Assembly: GCA_020718525.1 (NCBI GenBank)
Contig: DYRX01000038.1
Span: 1-21,017, forward strand
DNA from: Victivallis vadensis
Lineage (GTDB): Bacteria; Verrucomicrobiota; Lentisphaeria; Victivallales; GWF2-50-93
DNA length: 21,017 bases
Reading direction: 5' to 3'
Below are positions 9,301 through 15,185 of this stretch, in pieces. The translations under genes were made by a program, and so were the position numbers. Position 1 is the stretch's first letter. Every line of letters starts with the position of its first letter. The notes below the pieces were generated by a model. That model was not told where the DNA came from and did not search any database. It worked only from the letters and a program-made list of their open reading frames with translations.

Positions 9301-9830
9301 TTCGAAGGATCAAGCCTTCTTTCACCGTCCGGAAGAGCCCAGCCGTTCAGCGGCATTTCCGGACGATAGATCATGTATTGGTCAAAGACATCGGCAATTT
9401 TGCGGGACAACTGATAGAGCTTGAGCTTTGCTGAAGCGTCTCCGACGCCAGCCCCCTGGTCAAGATAAGATTTTGGCAGACTGAAGATGCTGGACTTGTC
9501 CTGGGCAATCAGCTCTGGAAGGACTTTCATTATTTTCCAAGCCATTGATTCTGGCTGGAAGCAGGCGGGCATTTTGGAGATTCCGAAAGCCCGCGAGAAC
9601 AAGCTGTCGTAGATGAAGCTCTTTGGAAAGGGAAAGGATATGTTTGCCGCGACACCCTCTTTTTCAGCGATTCTCAGCCGGAGCCACTTTTCCATGCCCC
9701 TGCTTTGGACAATGACAATCTCGCTTCGGAAAAGGGATGCGTGAAGATCTCCACGGCGTTCGCCGCATTTTTCAATCAGCCTGTCGGCGAGATCTTCGAG
9801 CCTGTTGCCGGAATATAGAAAAAAAGCCAT
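6345..9830 (-). CDS. recC: RecC, exonuclease V gamma subunit
   Basis: 1161 residues (E. coli RecC is 1122). RecC splits the duplex, channels the strands to RecB and RecD, and reads Chi in species that use it. The N-terminus is characteristic: residues 39-46 VIVQSRGM, then KWLRLRIAEKEG and AANISFPFPKSFI, matching the conserved RecC N-terminal region. As expected for RecC, no Walker A or catalytic PD-(D/E)xK motif was found, since its helicase-like and nuclease-like domains are inactive. A conserved VCMIGMNDTAFPR segment lies past the middle. A weak AGGA ribosome site lies 9 nt before the ATG. It is first of the three rec genes, 111 nt after the S41-like gene, so the operon may have its own promoter there; I could not pick out a convincing one. 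Residues LANFAE are encoded by a copy of the 13-bp palindrome. Confidence 0.94.
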   Translation of the reverse strand: MAFFLYSGNRLEDLADRLIEKCGERRGDLHASLFRSEIVIVQSRGMEKWLRLRIAEKEGVAANISFPFPKSFIYDSLFSRAFGISKMPACFQPESMAWKIMKVLPELIAQDKSSIFSLPKSYLDQGAGVGDASAKLKLYQLSRKIADVFDQYMIYRPEMPLNGWALPDGERRLDPSKIEWQKILFEKISEEAEELIPPKLFLDFISTLDENGSCSEKLSFPELPGRIFVFGISVMPPIFVKLFKALSNRIDIHFFHMSPCGEYCPDLETEKNALTRSRKKDKSIEEMHYDISNPVLASMGKYGMDFRDLITGILGDFEERYFEPPEGTDLLSLLQRNIVSLETPEKVSPSTSLNIQFHSCYNPMRELELLYDCLLDLIEKDGINPKDIAVVTPDISLYAPYIKAVFDLPEDPANPGEVKKYIPHSIADRKMSAESPVFKAFTGILDAERNRYSAAAIMDVLDTDGVREKFGLNASEISSLRSWIADARVVWGVDAEDRLSRDLPPFEEGSWRNGLRRLLLGFALGTEENAQSYAYTDVTNQKELRIFPYDKIEEGNAIALGKLANFAEMIFDFGKSLGEERGAAEWSDLFQSLLDDFFVPAAGNKNELECLKEQIRKLALVETSFGYDEKVPIEVVRACLMEKFEQESAVGGFMRCGVTFCEILPMRGIPFEAVCMIGMNDTAFPRQSLRIGFDIIQDSPQKCDRNLRLEDKYLFLESLMSARKRLHVSYIGLSMDDNKALPPSVLVSDLKDYLVQKFGCAEDDIFTEHSLQAFSYRNYVSSSDMKRFSYSKDNFDAAKELLSAGGKKTAHVFWPFGLRTKFPEEITRIDIDPLIRFFKNPAEYFLKNCLKLRLDENRDGKFKDNEIFSVAGADRRALTRDLIAVQSGDVEPDPGFGKQFFSDSKAKGILPVEPFASVAFKGILTESEKLSKRLKTLSLNCRRIGKFHISIQISEKIVLSGSFGDLYENKSNNAKRQLLSFSGKEAMRHLFEGWIRHLALNADGRAAVSYLIFDDPETPRFLSAMDSEAALAELRKLVEIYKEGLTYPLPFFPQSSAEFVKYISACSGIEVEKLSLEKAAKLFEPDDYNEWSESQNSYIKYCFSESFFKAEEFREHRNDFMERAKTLLLPLENAFKKSKESSSDEAPASDKKKSKGRKEQK
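8130..8142. repeat. TGCGAA[A/T]TTCGCA palindrome, copy in recC
   Basis: Exact copy (TGCGAAATTCGCA on the plus strand). Coding strand GCG AAT TTC GCA gives Ala-Asn-Phe-Ala in RecC. Confidence 0.7.
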
Positions 9831-9941
9831 GTAGGAGCATCCTAATCAGATTTGACAGCTCCGATGAAACTAATTGGCATTGCATGTTTTTCTAGCGATA
9901 TGTCCGATCTTTTCCTTCGATTGCACAAATAAGAAAAAGCC

Positions 9942-10952
9942 TCAATCTTTGGCGCTGTTCCTGATTTTCGCGCTTTGGAGCTCGTTGAAGCATGCGAGCA
10001 TTTCGCTTGCGGCCCTAAGCGCCGGATCGCTTTTTTCAGAGCTGATTTCATCTGCAAGCTTCTCAAAGGGAATCTGCTCGGATTTTGAAATTCTTATTGA
10101 CGGAGAAACCGAGGACGTGCCGATCTCTTCCAAGCCTTCCGCTACCTGCGGAAATCTCAAAAATCCAAGTCCTGATATTTCAACAGTTCTCGATGGGAAT
10201 GGATTTCCAGCGGTCTCGTCGCCAATTATGAGCCCCTTTCCGCTTTTTTTAACCAGGGCAGCAAAGATCTCGGAAGCGCCCAGGCTTTTTTCTCCGGTCA
10301 AAACGATCATTGGGAGATTTTTTAAGATGAGATCCTGCTTTTTTTCCGGAGCATTTGAATCGGCTGGCGAGGTTTTGCCCTCCGAGAAATATGAGAAAAG
10401 CCGCTGTGCTTCGCCCGCCGATCCGCCGGAGCAGTTTCTCAGATCAATGATTGCTCCGATCGGCTTTTTACCAAGCCTTGAAAGCGCCTGAAAATCCTCT
10501 TCGAGATTTGCTAAATTCGCAGAATCCAAGGAATCCAACCTGACATAGAGCTCCCTTTGTCCTCCTATGAAGAGCGGAGGGCGGTATTTCCCCGACGGAG
10601 TCTGCTCCGCTTCGCTGAAGGCCGTCTTTTTAAAACTGATGTTTTTGTCGAGAGACTTGAGCGCGGCGTCAAGCATCTTCTCATCTTCGTCCGCAATGCG
10701 CCTTTCGAGCCAGGGCGCTTCCTGCTCCAGAGAATCCAATATTTGTCCAAGTGCCTTGCCGCTCTTGTGAACTGGCTCCTGCTCCGGCGCCGGCCTTGCC
10801 TTCTCTTCGCTTTCGCTGGCGGGAACTACAATTTCCTTGTCCGTCAGATTACCCTCGACATCTCCGATTCTGATTTTGATCTGCGCGTCGTCGGCGAATG
10901 CCGCCAGCCCGGCAATAGAGGCCAATAATGCAGTTCCCAAAAAATGCTTCAT
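9942..10952 (-). CDS. Exported S41-like (C-terminal processing peptidase) family protein lacking catalytic residues
   Basis: 336 residues. The N-terminus is a signal peptide with a probable cut at AFA|DD (20/21), so the protein is periplasmic or exported. Residues about 130-265 resemble the S41 peptidase core: IIDLRNCSGGS (168-178) is the usual DLRxNxGG strand, and SLGASEIFA (223-231) through GDETAGN (244-250) matches the SASASEIFA ... GEPTFGK region of Prc/CtpA without a gap. At the nucleophile position Ser is replaced by Gly225, and 25 residues later the general-base Lys is replaced by Asn250. If this alignment holds, the protein cannot be an S41 protease and may bind peptides or act as a scaffold. 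No PDZ domain is obvious; residues 45-65 are a charged, proline-containing linker. It starts 43 nt after the TPR gene, with GGGGA 8 nt before the ATG, so the two are probably cotranscribed. Confidence 0.7.
   Translation of the reverse strand: MKHFLGTALLASIAGLAAFADDAQIKIRIGDVEGNLTDKEIVVPASESEEKARPAPEQEPVHKSGKALGQILDSLEQEAPWLERRIADEDEKMLDAALKSLDKNISFKKTAFSEAEQTPSGKYRPPLFIGGQRELYVRLDSLDSANLANLEEDFQALSRLGKKPIGAIIDLRNCSGGSAGEAQRLFSYFSEGKTSPADSNAPEKKQDLILKNLPMIVLTGEKSLGASEIFAALVKKSGKGLIIGDETAGNPFPSRTVEISGLGFLRFPQVAEGLEEIGTSSVSPSIRISKSEQIPFEKLADEISSEKSDPALRAASEMLACFNELQSAKIRNSAKD
10509..10521. repeat. Near copy of the 13-bp palindrome, in the S41-like gene
   Basis: TGCTAAATTCGCA on the plus strand matches TGCGAAATTCGCA at 12 of 13 positions. 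The coding strand GCG AAT TTA GCA gives Ala-Asn-Leu-Ala. Confidence 0.4.
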
Positions 10953-10995
10953 ATTGTGAATCCCCGCAGATTTGAAGAAAATAAATTCATTGGCG

Positions 10996-12741
10996 TCATT
11001 TCACGTTTATACTGTCTTTGAGTTTGTCAATAACATTGTCCATCAGCTCCACTGCCTTGTCTGTTCCAGTCTTTCTGCTTTCGTCGGCGGGAAGGTTCTG
11101 CGCCTTTTCCGGCTCCTCCGGACTGCGCATTGGCGGAGTCCAGGTGACCAGCTCGTCCGAAATGAGCACCGCGCCAAACTCTATCGCATCCTTCCATTTT
11201 CTCGCCTGTCCAAGAAGATCTTCCGTAATCTCGGAAATATTTTCCTTTCCAAAAACGACTGATTTTCCAGCGGGAATCAGGGCGACAGGACTGCCGAACG
11301 GAAATGTGAGATAGTCTCCCCTGAACATGTCTGTGAAGCGGACGCATAGGAGGATGCTGACATTGTGGATGTCCGCGCCGCTCCGGTTGTTGACGGTGAG
11401 AGTGATTCCGTTTCCTATCCATGCCGGCTCTATGCCTATGTCAAGATTTCCATCTTCGGCAATTCCAAAATTTTCTCTGCCGAGCTGTTCTCTGCAAAAA
11501 CGGAAATCTGTGAAGACTTTGTCCCACTGCCCCTGCTGTCTTCTCCTCATGAAGTGATCGAAAATCTTGTCTTTAGCCCTCCTTTCCTCTCCATTTTGAA
11601 GGAATATCTTTGCCTTCTGGAAATCGGGGCTGAAATTGCCCGCGCCCGACATGACTCCTCTGTAGGAGTTGATTATGACCCTACCCTCCTTGGATTTGTT
11701 GAGAAAAGGGCGTCTTTTGTAGAGATTTAGCCTGTTTTCAAGCTCCTCCTGCTGTTTCGGATAATATGTAGCCGCCTGGTCGAAGTCGAGTTTCGCCATC
11801 TCGGTCTTTCCCTCCTTGGCGAGCATCATTCCTCTCAAAAGATATGCTGAGGCATTCTGTCCCTTGCTGTTCGAAAGCAGTTTTTCGACTATGGCCTTGG
11901 CGGAGGACGCATCCGTCTCCCCGCCTCTTTCAAGGAGGGCGAATGCAAGAAGGATATGCGCCTCCCTCTCGTTGGGTGATATTTCGATCGCCTGCGCCGC
12001 CGCCGCCGCCATTTCGTCCCAGTTCTTTTCGTGGAATGCAAGATACGCCCTGTCTCTGGTCGAGCATAGCCTGTCCCACTCCGCGCTGTACTTTTCGTTC
12101 AGCCTGGCGAAATCGAAAAGAAGATCAATGAATTTGTCCTGGGACTTCGAAAGCCTGCTCTGATATTGCTGGCGCAGTTTGGATTCGGAAACCCTTTTCT
12201 CCCAGATCTTCTTGATCTGCTCGCGGTCAATGGAAATTCCACCGGTCGCGGGGTCGGCCCCCATCAGACCAACAATATCTCCCACGCCTCCGAACGCCGT
12301 ATTGTAAAGGGAATTGAGATCTTCAAGCTTGTCCCGGGAGTCAATCAAGTCCTTGTAAACATCGAATATTCGGTATTTGAGCTTTGCAACATCAGGGGCG
12401 ACGAGTTCGGAATCCTTTTGAACGACGAACTTGGTCAAGTCCTCGAAGGACTTGGCTTCCGCCAGAGCCTTTTCTATGCTGTAGAGCGCGCCTACTGTCT
12501 GATCAATGTCGTATTTGCTCTCAGGCTTGGGCTCAGCCTCCCGGGTTTTTGCTCCGGCGGATTCCTCGAGAGTCTTTTCCGCCTGTGCAATGAATTCAGG
12601 CTTTTGAGTCTTGTCCGCCTTGAATGCGAGGTAGATGGTAATTCCTGCGGAAATCAGAGCAAGAAGAAGAAGGACAGAGACACAGCCGGCAAGAGCGTGT
12701 CTGCCAAATCCGCCATTCTCCTTTTTGACTTCGTCGCTCAT
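10996..12741 (-). CDS. Membrane-anchored TPR-containing protein of unknown function
   Basis: 581 residues; I do not recognise a named family. Residues 1-16 are short and charged, 17-40 form one transmembrane helix (CVSVLLLLALISAGITIYLAF), and the rest is soluble and probably outside the cytoplasm. Residues 45-80 are a charged linker. Residues 85-225 are helical and probably coiled-coil. Residues about 228-332 contain TPR-like repeats (AYLAFHEKNWDEMAAAAAQAI, then a second unit around 297-325 with YLLRGMMLAKEGKTEMAKLDF). Residues about 440-535 look like a beta-sandwich domain (ITLTVNNRSGADIHNVSILL). It lies 28 nt after the permease and 43 nt before the S41-like gene. A structural or scaffolding role in the envelope is the most that can be inferred. 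Confidence 0.65.
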   Translation of the reverse strand: MSDEVKKENGGFGRHALAGCVSVLLLLALISAGITIYLAFKADKTQKPEFIAQAEKTLEESAGAKTREAEPKPESKYDIDQTVGALYSIEKALAEAKSFEDLTKFVVQKDSELVAPDVAKLKYRIFDVYKDLIDSRDKLEDLNSLYNTAFGGVGDIVGLMGADPATGGISIDREQIKKIWEKRVSESKLRQQYQSRLSKSQDKFIDLLFDFARLNEKYSAEWDRLCSTRDRAYLAFHEKNWDEMAAAAAQAIEISPNEREAHILLAFALLERGGETDASSAKAIVEKLLSNSKGQNASAYLLRGMMLAKEGKTEMAKLDFDQAATYYPKQQEELENRLNLYKRRPFLNKSKEGRVIINSYRGVMSGAGNFSPDFQKAKIFLQNGEERRAKDKIFDHFMRRRQQGQWDKVFTDFRFCREQLGRENFGIAEDGNLDIGIEPAWIGNGITLTVNNRSGADIHNVSILLCVRFTDMFRGDYLTFPFGSPVALIPAGKSVVFGKENISEITEDLLGQARKWKDAIEFGAVLISDELVTWTPPMRSPEEPEKAQNLPADESRKTGTDKAVELMDNVIDKLKDSINVK

Positions 12742-12769
12742 CTGTCCGCTGATAATTTGAGTCCATGTC

Positions 12770-14002
12770 TTATTTTACAAGTGCATTCACGAGGGTCGCC
12801 CAGGCGGCGCCTGCCGCAAGCGAAATCAAGCCAACAGGAATTCCGGCCTTGCAGAAATCCCAGAACGAGATTTTGACGCCCTTCGACGCGGCGGCATCAA
12901 TGACTATGATGTTCGCCATGCTCCCAATTACGATGAGATTGCTCGATAGGCCGCTTGCGATCGCCATGAGCGGACCGGAAAGCGGATTCTCCGAATACGG
13001 CAGAAGCAATATAACCGCTGGAACGTTGGAAACAATGTCGCTCAAAAAACTCGTTGCAATAAACATGATTCCCGGATTGGAAAGCTCGAAGCCGCAGGCT
13101 CCCATGTCCGTGACAAACTTTTTCGGCAGTCCGGTCTCCTGCATTGCGCCGTTGACGACGAAAAGTCCAAAAAACAGGATGAGAAGATTCCAGTCAATCT
13201 TGTGGAGCATTACTCTCGACTGGAAATGCGCGTTCAGCAGGAGAAAAGCTCCCGCGCCAATCGCGACCAGCGCCCGGTTGTGATTGGTGAACATGAATAG
13301 AGAAACAACCACCGCCACTACAGCCAGCCCCTTGATCGTCTCGATCCTGTCCATTGCGCACTCTTTGACACAAGGTCCGCTGTCAGAAGCTGTTACAGTT
13401 AAATTCCATTTTTTCCTGTAGAGCATGAAAACTACTAGCCAGCCGAGGAAAAGCGAGAACAGCGCAGGGACGGAAGTGTAAAGTGCGAATTTCGCAAAGC
13501 TGATTTCGAGCTTTTGGGATATCAGCATGTTCTGCGGACTCCCGATGAAAGTTGCGATCGCCCCCGAATTGGTTGAAAATGCCAGAACCAGAAGAAACGG
13601 CACCGGATTGAGCTTTCTCGATATGCAGAGCCCGAGAACGATTGGCGTGAATGCGACGGCAATGACGTCGTTTGTCAAAAAAGCTGAAAGGAGGCCGGAA
13701 AGCGCGCCGAGAAGCGCAAGAAGCGCCGGCGGCGACAAGTCGCTGTGGCAGACCCTTGCGGCAATCCAGGCGTAGAAGCCGGACATTTCGAGCTGTATGG
13801 AAACGAGCATGAGCCCGAAGAGAAGGGCGAGAGTCCCGAAATCCACCGATTTTATCGCAGTGTCGGCGCTTATCAAATGGCTGGAAATGAGGGCGACTGC
13901 GCCTATCAGGGCAATGGCGGAACGATCAACTTTCAGAAAGGGCAGTGTCCCAAGCATCATCCCGAAATAGACAATTCCAAAAATAATGGCAATTTCGATC
14001 AT
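12770..14002 (-). CDS. ArsB/NhaD-type anion permease (ion transporter superfamily)
   Basis: 410 very hydrophobic residues with about ten to eleven membrane spans. The fold shows the internal duplication of the ArsB/NhaD/CitM group: LTNDVIAVAFTP (109-120) with TFIGSPQNMLI (151-161) in the first half, and SFLSDIVSNVPAV (318-330) with GLSSNLIVIGSMANI (351-365) in the second half. These are the paired re-entrant loops that form the transport site in this superfamily (YbiR-like proteins are similar in size). The substrate cannot be read from sequence: an anion such as arsenite or a dicarboxylate, or Na+/H+ exchange, are all possible. No arsenic-resistance genes lie nearby, so I do not call it ArsB. 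Its ATG overlaps the kinase stop (ATGA, 4 nt), implying coupled translation. SFAKFAL is encoded by an exact copy of the 13-bp palindrome. Confidence 0.85.
   Translation of the reverse strand: MIEIAIIFGIVYFGMMLGTLPFLKVDRSAIALIGAVALISSHLISADTAIKSVDFGTLALLFGLMLVSIQLEMSGFYAWIAARVCHSDLSPPALLALLGALSGLLSAFLTNDVIAVAFTPIVLGLCISRKLNPVPFLLVLAFSTNSGAIATFIGSPQNMLISQKLEISFAKFALYTSVPALFSLFLGWLVVFMLYRKKWNLTVTASDSGPCVKECAMDRIETIKGLAVVAVVVSLFMFTNHNRALVAIGAGAFLLLNAHFQSRVMLHKIDWNLLILFFGLFVVNGAMQETGLPKKFVTDMGACGFELSNPGIMFIATSFLSDIVSNVPAVILLLPYSENPLSGPLMAIASGLSSNLIVIGSMANIIVIDAAASKGVKISFWDFCKAGIPVGLISLAAGAAWATLVNALVK
13484..13496. repeat. TGCGAA[A/T]TTCGCA palindrome, copy in the permease gene
   Basis: Exact copy (TGCGAATTTCGCA on the plus strand). 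Coding strand GCG AAA TTC GCA gives Ala-Lys-Phe-Ala at residues 170-173, in the stretch just before a membrane span. Confidence 0.7.
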
Positions 14003-15030
14003 TTTTCCCCGATCCGCGCACCGCTCTTTTTCATTCCCCTAAGCTGAACCGAGGCGCTTGCGGAAACAAGGGCGATTGCGTTGTCAAGATCCTTGTTCAA
14101 AGACGCAAAATCAAGGTATCGCGCATCCGGCTTTCTCGCTATCATCTTGTCAATCATCGCAACAAGTTGCGGCGAGCAGTTCTTCAGCAGTCCCTGAACG
14201 CTCAGGGTCCTCAGCGAATTGACATGCTTCGAGATGAGCTCGCCAATTTCAGTCTCTGAAAAGTACGGATGCCCTTTCAGCATATGGAACAAAATCATGC
14301 CAAGACTGTATATTTCGCTGTATTCTCCCTCGGACGCGCCGACTATCCTCTCCGGCGGAATGTAGAACGGAGATCCCTCGAAGTCGTCGGGAACAAAATC
14401 CTTTGCCGCCGCCTCCGATTTCGGAATGCAGAGACCATAGTCGAAGAGTCTGAGATCGCCGTTCGGCTCGAGTATGATGTTCTCCGGCTTCAGATCGCGG
14501 AAAAGATAGCCCTTCGAGACGATGAAAATTTCCGCGTCAACGATCTGCTTTGTCATGTTGAGCGCCCTCATTTCTGAGAGACGCTTCTTTCTTTGGATGT
14601 AATGATCAAGCCTCTCGCCGGCTATGAACGGCATGAGGATGTATGGAATTCCGCCGTCCTCTCCAAAATCGAGGACCGGAATAAGATTCCTGTGCTCGCC
14701 GATCTGCTTTCCAGCCTTGCCCTCGTTTATGATGTGGCTGGCTCCGCGCAAGTCGGAACGCCTTTCGCCAAGAAGCGTCTTCACTGCAAATCTTTCCAGA
14801 GAACCAGGCTTGAACGCCTTGAAAACCTGTCCTGCACCTCCACCTCCTAGTGGCTTGTAGAGAACGTATTCCTTCAGCCGCATCGGATAGTAAATTTTGG
14901 CAGAGCAGTTTGGGCAGGGGGCAGTCTCCAACTTTTTTGTCCAGGGAATCGTCACCGAGCAAAAGGGACACTCAAGAGAATCTGCTGGATCCTCTTTGAG
15001 TCTGGGAACGCCAATATCTTCGGAACTCAT
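13999..15030 (-). CDS. Hanks-type Ser/Thr protein kinase with N-terminal zinc ribbon
   Basis: Counted from the GTG at 15093 (364 residues), a zinc ribbon with Cys42-x2-Cys45 and Cys60-x2-Cys63 precedes the kinase domain (about 75-345). Seen: glycine loop LGGGGAGQVF (82-91), ATP-binding Lys105 in FAVKTLL, catalytic FRDLKPEN (198-205, so HRD is FRD), Mg-binding DYG (218-220, instead of DFG) and IPPE in place of APE. The catalytic Asp200, Lys202, Asn205 and Asp218 are kept, so it should be active. No transmembrane helix is seen. I prefer ATG at 15030 (codon 22): GGAAAAGGAAGC lies just upstream, while the GTG has no ribosome site. It is first of the tight group with the permease (4-nt overlap). 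Substrates are unknown; the neighbouring envelope proteins are candidates by position only. Confidence 0.88.
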   Translation of the reverse strand: MSSEDIGVPRLKEDPADSLECPFCSVTIPWTKKLETAPCPNCSAKIYYPMRLKEYVLYKPLGGGGAGQVFKAFKPGSLERFAVKTLLGERRSDLRGASHIINEGKAGKQIGEHRNLIPVLDFGEDGGIPYILMPFIAGERLDHYIQRKKRLSEMRALNMTKQIVDAEIFIVSKGYLFRDLKPENIILEPNGDLRLFDYGLCIPKSEAAAKDFVPDDFEGSPFYIPPERIVGASEGEYSEIYSLGMILFHMLKGHPYFSETEIGELISKHVNSLRTLSVQGLLKNCSPQLVAMIDKMIARKPDARYLDFASLNKDLDNAIALVSASASVQLRGMKKSGARIGEK

Positions 15031-15185
15031 GCTTCCTTTTCCGTAAATTCTTAGCTTTGGACCGGAGTCTATGCGCCGCAAAATATTTCCCACAAGCGCA
15101 ATTGGGTGAAAAAGTTAAGGTATTTGAGCTTTCATCAAAATCAAACAGGAATTGATAAAGATTCAGATTTCGAGACTTTCAATAT
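15031..15185. other. Intergenic gap between res and the kinase gene
   Basis: 155 nt separate the res stop from the preferred kinase ATG. This is the largest gap right of 591, so it is the likeliest place for the promoter of the kinase cluster and for the end of the restriction transcript. I saw no strong terminator hairpin and no near-consensus promoter. TTGTGG with CATAGA 16 nt downstream on the minus strand is only a weak possibility. Confidence 0.3.

Noticed and set aside
9831..9941. Promoter and terminator in the gap before recC
   Set aside because: GGCTTTTTCTT follows the S41-like stop but has no good stem, and no -35/-10 pair with normal spacing was found.
12770..14002. Arsenite efflux gene arsB
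   Set aside because: The fold is shared by many permeases and no arsR, arsC or arsA lies nearby, so the specific name is not justified.
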